Positions 36,718 through 45,277 of a stretch of 64,000 nt of DNA are shown here, piece by piece. The position numbers and the translations under genes are program-made. How positions within the stretch are numbered: the first letter of the stretch is position 1; each line of letters begins with the position of its first letter. Under the pieces are notes generated by a model that saw nothing but the letters and a program-made list of their open reading frames with translations, made no database searches and was not told the DNA's origin. Source of the DNA: Flavobacteriaceae bacterium (GTDB taxonomy: Bacteria > Bacteroidota > Bacteroidia > Flavobacteriales > Flavobacteriaceae); assembly GCA_013043685.1 (NCBI GenBank), contig JABDNT010000060.1:1-64000 (forward strand). The letters run 5' to 3'.

Positions 36718-38232
36718 TTAGAGACTACAATCGCCGTTTAAAATGTCCTGTTTGGTTGGGTTGTAACCGTTACCCTCTACAACATAAAAATAATGAACTC
36801 CGTTGTTCGCTATGAGCGGGGTTAAGGCGCAGAAATCTACTAGCAGTTGGTTACCAACAATGGACAGGTCGCCTATGTCTCTCAATGATGAAAACGCATT
36901 CAAATCAATGATCTGGTTGTTGTAGGCAAAATAGATATCGGCATCAATGACCTCGAGAGCATTAAAACCACTTATTGTCGAAAGCTCCGTGTTATTACTA
37001 ATGCCCAGATAGTCGTCCAGGGATGCCAAGTTTCCAAAAGCATTTATGGAGGTCAATGAAATATTATCACGGATGATCAATTTGTCTTCGACGGACACCA
37101 GTCCTGCAAAGCCGTTTAATGATTCCATAGAGACATTGCCTCGTATTTCGATTTCTCGAATCCCGGCGGTCACCGCGTTAAAACCGTTAATTTGAGTAAG
37201 ACTCGAATTGTTAACAATCTGGATATCCAAGCCAATTGAACTTAACTGGTTAAATCCTTGAATATTAATAAGGCTTTGATTCCCGGTAATATCAAATGTG
37301 CTTCCAATAAACTGAATTCCAGCAATCGCACTAATGTCTGTAAGGTCGTCGTTTAATGACACTTTAACGACGCCACCGACTGAGTCAATTTGTTGCAGAC
37401 CCTGTAAGTTTGGTAGTTGGTCATTATTGACAACTTTTAGGTTGCCAGGGATATTTGTTAGACTCAATAAATTACTAATACTTATTAGATGTGCGTTGTT
37501 GTGAATGTCTAATTCATCTCCTATTTCGGTCAGGGAGTTAAGGCCATTAAAATTCAATAACCCCTCATTCGCGAATATTGTGAGAGATCCGTCAATGGTA
37601 TGAAGGTGTTCAAGTCCATTTAGATTTTCCAATCCCAAACACCCAGAAATATCCAATTTATTAACTCTTAAGATCGTCTGTAGAGGAGTTAATGAATCTA
37701 TATAATTATATCCCCATATAGCCAAAGTACCAGTAACTTTAGAATAATTCTGATAGCCAAAATCGATCACTTCTTGCTGGCTAGTTAATGTTATATCACC
37801 GTCATACACTAACGCTTGGGATGTCGGAAGAGTACTAATTGAACTCTCCGTACCGTAAATAGTACCCCCGGAATTTGTCCCGTACGAGCGCATGTAATAG
37901 GTCGTGTCATCATTAAGGAATGCTAACTGTGATCTGTAAGACCCTGCGCTGCTATAGGATACTTTATTGTCATTTATTGTTGGATTGGGGTTGCTAGACC
38001 AAACCACTCCAACCTCTGTGATCCCACTTCCGCTTCCCTCTTCGCTTACTGAAAAGGAAACAGTAATACCATTAGCGCCGGTATTTTCAATTACCAGAGA
38101 TGCCGCGGTTATGACCGTAGGATTATTATTCACAGGATCCGGATTCTGAGATGTAGATGTTTCATTGTCCTCGGTACTACAACCGCTTAAAATGACAGAC
38201 ATAATTAAAACAAATAAAAACTTGATATTCAT
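36718..38232 (-). CDS. Repeat-rich surface lipoprotein with receptor-L-domain-like repeats
   Basis: The protein has 504 residues. A lipoprotein signal (KFLFVLIMSVILSGC) is followed by a Thr/Pro/Asn-rich linker and a fibronectin-III-like domain at about 40-135 (VGVVWSSNPNPTINDNKV, TYYMRSYGTNSGGTIYG). The remainder, to about residue 480, is made of near-regular units of about 23-24 residues with the pattern LxIxxNxxLxxIxGFxxLxxI. Examples are NLNGLEHLHTI, SINAFGNLASLDDYLGISNN and STISGFNALEVIDADIY. This is a solenoid like receptor L domains. It ends with two cysteines (FCALT, NGDCSL) that could cap it. Surface binding is inferred. Confidence 0.72.
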   Translation of the reverse strand: MNIKFLFVLIMSVILSGCSTEDNETSTSQNPDPVNNNPTVITAASLVIENTGANGITVSFSVSEEGSGSGITEVGVVWSSNPNPTINDNKVSYSSAGSYRSQLAFLNDDTTYYMRSYGTNSGGTIYGTESSISTLPTSQALVYDGDITLTSQQEVIDFGYQNYSKVTGTLAIWGYNYIDSLTPLQTILRVNKLDISGCLGLENLNGLEHLHTIDGSLTIFANEGLLNFNGLNSLTEIGDELDIHNNAHLISISNLLSLTNIPGNLKVVNNDQLPNLQGLQQIDSVGGVVKVSLNDDLTDISAIAGIQFIGSTFDITGNQSLINIQGFNQLSSIGLDIQIVNNSSLTQINGFNAVTAGIREIEIRGNVSMESLNGFAGLVSVEDKLIIRDNISLTSINAFGNLASLDDYLGISNNTELSTISGFNALEVIDADIYFAYNNQIIDLNAFSSLRDIGDLSIVGNQLLVDFCALTPLIANNGVHYFYVVEGNGYNPTKQDILNGDCSL

Positions 38233-38267
38233 AGCTTGACTTGACTTATAGTTAAAAATAATATTTT

Positions 38268-39905
38268 TTAAACCTGTATCACCCCAAGGTTAAAAGGTTT
38301 TTCAATAGGAGAATGGTTCGCAGCTTCAATTCCCATTGAGATCCACTTACGCGTATCCAGGGGATCGATAACAGCATCGGTCCATATCCTGGCAGCTGCA
38401 TAATAAGGTGAGATCTGATCGTCGTAACGTGCCTTGATCCTATCGAATAGTTCTTTCTCTACTTCAGGAGTTATCTCTTTTCCTTCTTTTTTAAGAGAAG
38501 CTGTTTCTATTTGAAGTAACACTTTCGCTGCACTATTTCCACTCATCACGGCAAGTGCTGCACTCGGCCAGGCTGCAATTAAACGCGGATCGTATGCTTT
38601 ACCGCACATGGCGTAATTCCCAGCACCATAGGAATTTCCAATCACAATAGTGAATTTAGGAACCACACTGTTACTCACGGCATTTACCATTTTAGCACCA
38701 TCTTTTATGATCCCGCCATGTTCACTCTTGCTGCCTACCATAAATCCCGTTACATCCTGCAGGAAGACCAGCGGAATTTTCTTCTGATTACAATTGGCAA
38801 TAAATCGGGTGGCCTTATCGGCACTATCACTGTAGATCACTCCGCCAAACTGCATTTCACCTTTTTTGGTTTTTACTAATTTCCTTTGGTTGGCGACGAT
38901 ACCCACGGCCCAGCCATCGATCCTCGCGTATCCGGTAAGAATGGTCTTGCCAAACCCTTTTTTATATTCTTCGAATTCCGAATTGTCTACAATCCTGCTG
39001 ATGATCCCATGCATATCGTATTGGTCTGCACGCGATTTGGGTAAGATCCCAAATATTTCGAAAGGATCTTCCTTAGGCTTGGCTGCTTCGATGCGGTTGT
39101 AACCAGCCTTTTCATAGTCACCGATCTTAGACACGATATTCTTTATGGTATCGAGGGCGTCCTTATCGTCTTTCGCCTTGTAATCGGTTACCCCGCTTAT
39201 CTCACAATGGGTAGTAGCTCCACCCAGGGTCTCATTATCTATCGTTTCACCTATCGCGGCTTTTACAAGATAACTCCCGGCCAGGAATATACTGCCTGTT
39301 TTATCCACTATAAGCGCTTCATCACTCATAATGGGTAAATAAGCACCACCAGCAACACAGCTACCCATTACTGCAGCGATCTGGGTAATTCCCATACTAC
39401 TCATCACCGCATTGTTCCTGAATATTCTTCCGAAGTGCTCCTTGTCCGGAAAGATCTCATCCTGCATCGGTAGGAATACTCCGGCACTATCCACGAGGTA
39501 TATGATCGGTAACCTGTTTTCTATGGATATTTCCTGAGCACGAAGATTCTTTTTTGCTGTAATTGGAAACCAGGCCCCGGCTTTAACGGTAGCATCGTTC
39601 GCTACCACTATACATTGTTTACCATTGACGTAGCCAATCTTAACCACAACGCCACCACTTGGGCAGCCGCCGTGCTCTTCATACATTCCTTCTCCGGCAA
39701 AGGCTCCGATCTCGATCGTTTCTTTATTGTCGTCAAGCAGATAAGTAATTCGTTCCCTGGCAGTCATCTTGCCTTTGGCATGATGTTTTTCAATTCGTTT
39801 GGGACCGCCCCCAGCCATGACCTTTCCAAGTTTTTTCCGAAGCTCGGAAGCTAATAATTTATTGTGATCTTCGTTTTTATTGAAGGTTATATCCATACAG
39901 ATCAT
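38268..39905 (-). CDS. Acyl-CoA carboxylase beta (carboxyltransferase) subunit
   Basis: This is a 545-residue carboxyltransferase of the propionyl-/methylcrotonyl-CoA carboxylase type, which transfers CO2 from biotin to an acyl-CoA. N-terminal features are AGGGPKRIEKHHAKGKMTARERI and GGVVKIGYV, then VVANDATVKAGAWFP, LVDSAGVFLPMQDEIFP and GSCVAGGAYLPIMSDEA. In the second half there are FLQDVTGFMVGSKSEHGGIIKDGAK and NSYGAGNYAMCGKAYDPR. The sequence favours methylcrotonyl- or 3-methylcrotonyl-like members, hence Leu degradation, but the alpha subunit is not in the window. ATG choices at 39905 and 39896 differ by three residues. Confidence 0.9.
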   Translation of the reverse strand: MICMDITFNKNEDHNKLLASELRKKLGKVMAGGGPKRIEKHHAKGKMTARERITYLLDDNKETIEIGAFAGEGMYEEHGGCPSGGVVVKIGYVNGKQCIVVANDATVKAGAWFPITAKKNLRAQEISIENRLPIIYLVDSAGVFLPMQDEIFPDKEHFGRIFRNNAVMSSMGITQIAAVMGSCVAGGAYLPIMSDEALIVDKTGSIFLAGSYLVKAAIGETIDNETLGGATTHCEISGVTDYKAKDDKDALDTIKNIVSKIGDYEKAGYNRIEAAKPKEDPFEIFGILPKSRADQYDMHGIISRIVDNSEFEEYKKGFGKTILTGYARIDGWAVGIVANQRKLVKTKKGEMQFGGVIYSDSADKATRFIANCNQKKIPLVFLQDVTGFMVGSKSEHGGIIKDGAKMVNAVSNSVVPKFTIVIGNSYGAGNYAMCGKAYDPRLIAAWPSAALAVMSGNSAAKVLLQIETASLKKEGKEITPEVEKELFDRIKARYDDQISPYYAAARIWTDAVIDPLDTRKWISMGIEAANHSPIEKPFNLGVIQV

Positions 39906-39998
39906 TCATTTGCTCAAAAATACAAAACTGTGCTATTATGCTTACTGAATTCTACGATTAATTAACGATATTTGTCACTTCTGTTTAATTAATCATAT

Positions 39999-40178
39999 AT
40001 GATGAATAAGAATACTGTATTGGCCTGGGCAACATTTATTATGATAATTGTTGGTATAGGCCTTATCGTTTTGGGAGCTTTTAAATATGAAGATGTAGCC
40101 GGATGGGGCTTTGCCTCTGTAGGTATTGGCTTCTTCGCGATCGCCTGGGTATTCAATGCGTTAAAGGGCCGGGTATAA
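39999..40178 (+). CDS. Small two-helix membrane protein upstream of ettA
   Basis: This is a 59-residue open frame beginning MMNKNTVLAWATF. It has two hydrophobic helices, IMIIVGIGLIVLGAF and GFASVGIGFFAIAWVF, separated by KYEDVAGWG, and a basic end (NALKGRV). The frame is regular, starts with two ATGs, and its stop is 29 bases before ettA on the same strand. I recall a flavobacterial small-membrane-protein family with this opening, but cannot confirm the match. The reverse-strand open frame here is only its shadow. No function is known. Confidence 0.7.
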   Translation: MMNKNTVLAWATFIMIIVGIGLIVLGAFKYEDVAGWGFASVGIGFFAIAWVFNALKGRV

Positions 40179-40207
40179 TTCTTTGATAACAAAATTCAAA
40201 CAATATA

Positions 40208-41899
40208 ATGTCTGACGATAAGAAAGTAATTTTCTCCATGTCGGGAGTGAGCAAAACCTATCAGAATGCCCAGACTCCTGTTTTAAAGAATATTTATTTA
40301 AGTTTTTTTTACGGGGCCAAAATTGGGATCCTCGGTCTTAATGGTAGCGGTAAATCCACTCTCTTGCGGATCATCGCAGGTCTCGATAAAAATCATCAGG
40401 GTGAGGTGGTATTCGCTCCTGGATATACCGTGGGATACCTGGAGCAGGAACCACAGCTGGATGAATCTAAGACGGTTATCGAGATTGTAAAAGAAGGGGT
40501 TTCTGAAGTTGTTGAAGTACTCGATGAGTATAACAAGATAAACGATATGTTCGCACTGCCGGAAGTCTATGAAAATCCTGACAAGATGCAGGAGTTGATG
40601 GACAAACAGGCAAAATTACAGGACCAGATAGATGCTACCAATGCGTGGGAACTCGACACAAAACTCGAGATCGCCATGGATGCGTTGAGAACGCCCGAAG
40701 GTGATAAACAAATTAGCGTACTTTCCGGAGGAGAGAGAAGACGCGTAGCCTTGTGCAGATTATTATTACAAGAACCTGATGTTTTACTCCTGGACGAACC
40801 CACCAACCATTTGGATGCGGAAAGTGTACATTGGCTGGAACATCACCTTGCCCAATACAAAGGGACGGTGATAGCTGTGACACACGACCGTTATTTCCTG
40901 GATAATGTTGCAGGCTGGATATTGGAACTCGATAGAGGAGAGGGAATTCCATGGAAGGGAAATTACTCGTCCTGGTTGGAGCAGAAATCCAAACGACTGG
41001 CGCAGGAACAAAAACAAGCAAGTAAACGCCAGAAGACCTTAGAACGTGAATTGGAATGGGTACGTATGGCTCCTAAAGGAAGACAGGCAAAACAAAAGGC
41101 ACGTTTGAGTAATTATGAGAAACTGGCGAGTGCCGATCAGAAGCAATTAGATGAAAAACTGGAGATCTATATCCCAAATGGTCCGAGGTTGGGGACCAAT
41201 GTAATAGAAGCTAAAGGTGTGTCCAAAGCATATGATGAAAAATTGCTTTATGAGGACCTTAATTTTAATCTTCCACAGGCTGGAATAGTTGGGATCATCG
41301 GGCCAAATGGTGCAGGGAAAACAACCATCTTTAAAATGATCATGGGTGAGGAAACTCCGGACAAAGGAAGTTTTGAGGTTGGTGATACGGCCAAGCTTGC
41401 TTATGTAGACCAGGCACACTCGAATATTGATTCGGATAAGACTATTTGGGAGAATTTCAGCGACAGCCAGGAATTGATCATGATGGGTGGCAGACAGGTA
41501 AATTCAAGGGCGTATCTCAGCCGATTTAATTTTAGCGGAAGTGAACAGAACAAAAAAGTTTCGATGCTTTCCGGAGGAGAAAGGAACCGGCTTCACCTGG
41601 CGATGACCTTAAAAGAAGAAGGGAATGTGCTTCTCCTGGATGAACCAACCAATGACCTGGATGTAAACACCTTACGTGCATTGGAGGAAGGACTTGAAAA
41701 TTTCGCGGGTTGTGCGGTGATCATCTCTCACGACCGATGGTTCCTGGACAGAATATGTACGCATATCCTTGCTTTTGAAGGTGATAGCCAGGTGTATTTC
41801 TTTGAGGGCGGATTCAGTGATTATGAAGAGAATAAAAAGAAACGACTTGGAGGCGACCTGCTTCCGAAGCGAATAAAGTACAAGAAACTTATTCGATAA
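40208..41899 (+). CDS. ettA: Energy-dependent translational throttle protein EttA (ABC-F)
   Basis: EttA binds the ribosomal E site and restrains the first steps of elongation depending on energy charge. The 563 residues include NBD1 ([30 protein letters not shown]), the long inter-domain linker with the PtIM-type charged helices around residues 250-310 (APKGRQAKQKARLSNYEKL), and NBD2 ([30 protein letters not shown]). Both ATP sites look intact, in contrast to the YbiT-type paralogue at 3348. The HAD gene starts 9 bases later. Confidence 0.95.
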   Translation: MSDDKKVIFSMSGVSKTYQNAQTPVLKNIYLSFFYGAKIGILGLNGSGKSTLLRIIAGLDKNHQGEVVFAPGYTVGYLEQEPQLDESKTVIEIVKEGVSEVVEVLDEYNKINDMFALPEVYENPDKMQELMDKQAKLQDQIDATNAWELDTKLEIAMDALRTPEGDKQISVLSGGERRRVALCRLLLQEPDVLLLDEPTNHLDAESVHWLEHHLAQYKGTVIAVTHDRYFLDNVAGWILELDRGEGIPWKGNYSSWLEQKSKRLAQEQKQASKRQKTLERELEWVRMAPKGRQAKQKARLSNYEKLASADQKQLDEKLEIYIPNGPRLGTNVIEAKGVSKAYDEKLLYEDLNFNLPQAGIVGIIGPNGAGKTTIFKMIMGEETPDKGSFEVGDTAKLAYVDQAHSNIDSDKTIWENFSDSQELIMMGGRQVNSRAYLSRFNFSGSEQNKKVSMLSGGERNRLHLAMTLKEEGNVLLLDEPTNDLDVNTLRALEEGLENFAGCAVIISHDRWFLDRICTHILAFEGDSQVYFFEGGFSDYEENKKKRLGGDLLPKRIKYKKLIR

Positions 41900-41908
41900 A
41901 GTACAAAC

Positions 41909-42613
41909 ATGCTGAGAAACATAAAAGCCATAGCTTTCGATGCCGATGATACCTTATGGGTGAACGAACCTTTTTTCAGAAATGCTGAAAAAGAATTTTG
42001 TGAGTTAATGCAGGATTACCTCGATGAAGAACAATGCAATCGATTGTTGTTCGAAGTGGAAATGCAGAACCTGCCATTATACGGTTATGGCATCAAACCT
42101 TTTACTCTGTCCTTAATTGAAGCTGCTATCCGGTTTTCGGATGGGAAAGTTCCAATTAGCGCCATCAATACCCTTATTGAAAGAGGAAAGGACATGCTAC
42201 AAGAACCTATAGAATTGCTGGACGGGATAAAAGACACATTACAACAATTAAATGGGGGGTACCGCCTGGTAATGGCTACTAAAGGTGATCTGCTCGACCA
42301 GGAACGAAAGCTTATAAAATCTGGCCTGGAACCTTATTTTCATCATATTGAGATTGTTTCAGATAAAACGGAAGTGCAATATCGGAAGCTCGTGAATCAT
42401 TTGGACGTGAAGCCCGAAGAATTCCTGATGGTTGGAAATTCGGTGAAGAGCGATATACTGCCTGTTCTTAATATAGGTGCTCATGCTTTTCATATTCCTT
42501 ATCACACCACCTGGATACATGAAGAAGTGAAAGAACCGGTAGAGCACCCAAATTTTCGCTTACTGAATTCAGCTACTGAAATGCTTAATCACTTAGGGGT
42601 CGTCGCTCAATAA
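41909..42613 (+). CDS. HAD-superfamily phosphatase
   Basis: This is a 234-residue haloacid dehalogenase-like phosphatase with a helical cap. Motif I is FDADDTLW (nucleophile Asp and +2 acid), motif II is VMATKG, the Lys of motif III is in SGLEPYFHHIEIVSDK, and motif IV is MVGNSVKSDILP. The substrate is not defined; the cap size resembles the YjjG/phosphoglycolate-like C1 group. The nine-base gap to ettA suggests co-transcription, though a functional link is unproven. Confidence 0.88.
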   Translation: MLRNIKAIAFDADDTLWVNEPFFRNAEKEFCELMQDYLDEEQCNRLLFEVEMQNLPLYGYGIKPFTLSLIEAAIRFSDGKVPISAINTLIERGKDMLQEPIELLDGIKDTLQQLNGGYRLVMATKGDLLDQERKLIKSGLEPYFHHIEIVSDKTEVQYRKLVNHLDVKPEEFLMVGNSVKSDILPVLNIGAHAFHIPYHTTWIHEEVKEPVEHPNFRLLNSATEMLNHLGVVAQ

Positions 42614-42645
42614 TTACTGAAACGATTCGACATTTATTCCAGGAT

Positions 42646-45186
42646 TTAATTCACGATAAGTTTTGCAGTTACAGCTTTTTTCGAGCTTTGGATCTTGACC
42701 AAATAAATTCCGCTGGACAGATTCTCAATTTTGAAGGAACGATTCTGTGTTTCTGTAAGTCGTCCTTTAAATAAATCCTGAATCAATTTTCCTGTGACAT
42801 CATAAAGTTTTATCGTGCCGTCAGCATTTAAATCATGATCGATTGAAAATTCCTCGTTTGCCGGATTCGGATAGATGCTAATTGCTTCGGGAGTTGAAGA
42901 AATTGCATTGTTACTTAAAATCAGGTTCCCGATGTCATAATAATGCATAGATCTTCCAAAGGTCCCTGCGTAGATGGTGTTCGTAGGAACATGGATCTTA
43001 AGGTCACGTATAATAGTCATAGGCAGGTCGTTTCCAAGGATATCCCAGTTGGTTCCGTCATCGTTGGAGTACCAGACATTCAGGTCGGTCGCTACAAATA
43101 GCATTTCCGAAACCACATCATACACAATATCATTCACGGGAATACCCGGTAGGTTTGACGAAATATCGATCCAATTCTGACCTCCATCGGTTGTTTTATA
43201 CACATGCGCATCATAGTCTAATTCTCCATAACCAGAGAAGGTTATATAAGCCGTATTGTCGTCGGCAGGAATCGTCGCGATCGAAGTAACATATCGATCC
43301 GGGAGACCGGAACTGATATCTGTCCAGGTATTGCCTCCGTCGAAGGTCACATGTACATTACCGTCATCGCTTCCTGTATAGATCGTATTGAGATTGCTGT
43401 AGGATGCAGCGATGGCAGTTAGAGTTCCATAAGCAAGTGAACCACTTGGGTGCTGCCCGTCGGTTAGATCAGGGCTTATAACCGTCCAAAAAACTGCTTT
43501 ATCTGAACTATATAACCTGTTGGAACCATAATAGAGTGTTTCCGAGTCGAACGGAGAGAGAATTACAGGTGTGTTCCAGTTATTTCGATCACCACTGCTA
43601 ATTCCAGCGGTCGCATTGGTGAAGCTAAACCCTCCATCTGTGGACCTTCTCAGATTCCCGTATTGTGATTCGGCATAGACATAGTCATTATTATAAGGAT
43701 CTACGTTTACATGGAATCCATCACCACCAATAATTGAATTCCAATCACTTGTGCCACCTGAAAGAGTTCGAATTGTGTTATTGTCCTGAGTCCCCCCGTA
43801 TAGCCTTTCCGGCTGCTGGTTATCAACTTCGATATTGTAGAATTGAGTAATAGGAAGATTTGTAAATTTCGTCCAGGTATTTCCTCCGTTTTCAGAAATA
43901 TAAGCACCTCCGTCATTTCCTTCCAGAATAAAATTCGGATTGAATTTGGAATATTCCAATGCGTGATGATCGACATGCATTCCTGTTACCTGATTCCAAT
44001 TGTTACCGCTGTTTGTGGTCTTGTAGATGGTTTGACCGAGTACGTAGACCTCATCCGGATTTGTAGGGTGAATTCGGATATTACCGAAATACCATCCAAA
44101 GGATGCATCGATATTGCTCAGCTCGTTTAGAGTAACGAGTGTCCAATTATCACCATTATCTGTTGATTTATAAAGGCCGTCAAATACGTTCGTAATTTCA
44201 TTGGTTGTATAGCGCGCATAGATGGTTGAAGGATCAGATTCAGAAATTGCCAATCCAATCCGCCCGGTCTGTGGATCGGGCCCAGGCAGTCCATTAACAG
44301 CTCCCAATTGCGTCCATGTATCACCCCCGTCGGTGGAACGGTGAATCGCAGAAGTTATACCTCCGTAGTCGCGAACCCATGGTTTCCGCGTGCGCTCCCA
44401 CATGGCGGCAAAGAGAATATCGGTATTCACTGGATTGATCGCGACATCAATGGCAGCTGTGGAGTCGGTAACAAATAATACTCTTTCCCAATTAGCTCCG
44501 GCATTGATACTGCGGTAAACTCCTCTCTCATCATTATAGCCGTAAAGCAGACCGGCTGCAGCTACAAATACCCTGTCGGGATCGTTAGGATCTATAACGA
44601 TACGGCCTATATGATTACTTTCTGTTAGCCCGGTATTGATCCATGAATCTCCGCCGTCGTCACTCCGATACACTCCATCTCCAAAGTAGGCTCCATCGGT
44701 GGCGCTGCCATTCGCCTCACCGGTTCCTACATATATTCGTTGAGAGTTTGAGGGTGCAATAACAATGTCCCCGATTGAAGGTTTTGCAAAATCATCGAAT
44801 ACCGGAGTCCAGTTCTGACCTCTATCATAAGACCTGAAAACGCCTCCGGTAGCTGTTCCCAGGTAGAGATGATCATCATTGTCGGGAGAAATCGCAACAT
44901 CCGTTATACGGCCTCCGGTATTTAAAGGCCCTGCCAGCGACCAATCGGAACCCGATTGTTGTCCTCTATTCGCGAGGATGGTTTTAGAAGTTTCAATCGC
45001 TGTGCGAATAGCATTCCTATTGATAAAATTATTAGGATAAGCTCTCTGCATATACATCCATTCGTTAGGATATTCATTCATCAAAGGATCTTTCGCTATA
45101 GCCTGTTGTTTTTCAGAGAAAAAGAATAGAAGACATATAGCGAAAATGGAAACGGTAAGCAGTGATTTTAAGATGTTCTTTTTCAT
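42646..45186 (-). CDS. T9SS-secreted Asp-box beta-propeller protein
   Basis: This is an 846-residue exported protein. A signal segment is followed by at least nine Asp-box motifs (SxDxGxxW) spread over two propellers. Examples are SYDRGQNW, SDDGGDSW, STDGGDTW, STDNGDNW, TTNSGNNW, SENGGNTW, TFDGGNTW, TTDGGQNW and SNDDGTNW. The C-terminal 80 residues (SIYPNPANEEFSI, IKLYDVTGKLIQ, NLSSGIYLVKI) form the type A sorting signal of the type IX secretion system. It resembles VPS10/sortilin-like or BNR glycoside-hydrolase-like proteins, but enzymatic residues cannot be confirmed. Confidence 0.88.
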   Translation of the reverse strand: MKKNILKSLLTVSIFAICLLFFFSEKQQAIAKDPLMNEYPNEWMYMQRAYPNNFINRNAIRTAIETSKTILANRGQQSGSDWSLAGPLNTGGRITDVAISPDNDDHLYLGTATGGVFRSYDRGQNWTPVFDDFAKPSIGDIVIAPSNSQRIYVGTGEANGSATDGAYFGDGVYRSDDGGDSWINTGLTESNHIGRIVIDPNDPDRVFVAAAGLLYGYNDERGVYRSINAGANWERVLFVTDSTAAIDVAINPVNTDILFAAMWERTRKPWVRDYGGITSAIHRSTDGGDTWTQLGAVNGLPGPDPQTGRIGLAISESDPSTIYARYTTNEITNVFDGLYKSTDNGDNWTLVTLNELSNIDASFGWYFGNIRIHPTNPDEVYVLGQTIYKTTNSGNNWNQVTGMHVDHHALEYSKFNPNFILEGNDGGAYISENGGNTWTKFTNLPITQFYNIEVDNQQPERLYGGTQDNNTIRTLSGGTSDWNSIIGGDGFHVNVDPYNNDYVYAESQYGNLRRSTDGGFSFTNATAGISSGDRNNWNTPVILSPFDSETLYYGSNRLYSSDKAVFWTVISPDLTDGQHPSGSLAYGTLTAIAASYSNLNTIYTGSDDGNVHVTFDGGNTWTDISSGLPDRYVTSIATIPADDNTAYITFSGYGELDYDAHVYKTTDGGQNWIDISSNLPGIPVNDIVYDVVSEMLFVATDLNVWYSNDDGTNWDILGNDLPMTIIRDLKIHVPTNTIYAGTFGRSMHYYDIGNLILSNNAISSTPEAISIYPNPANEEFSIDHDLNADGTIKLYDVTGKLIQDLFKGRLTETQNRSFKIENLSSGIYLVKIQSSKKAVTAKLIVN

Positions 45187-45227
45187 AACAATGCAAATTA
45201 TTCAAATATACCATAACCAACCCTAAT

Positions 45228-45257
45228 TTGAAATAGCAGTCAAAAGAAGTATCTTTA
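45228..45257 (+). promoter_or_regulatory. Promoter of the S9 peptidase gene
   Basis: TTG at 45228-45230, a 19-base spacer and TATCTTTA at 45250-45257 match the Bacteroidota consensus except for the last base. The ATG at 45278 is 20 bases downstream. Confidence 0.55.
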
Positions 45258-45277
45258 GCCTTCTTTAAAAATGAAAT

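Noticed and set aside
39989-40192. Minus-strand open frame of 67 codons
   Set aside because: It is the shadow of the plus-strand two-helix membrane protein, which has a better start and composition.
42646-45186. CRISPR-like or tandem DNA repeats in the Asp-box protein gene
   Set aside because: The periodic signals are protein-level Asp-box motifs; at the DNA level the copies are not identical and no spacer pattern exists.
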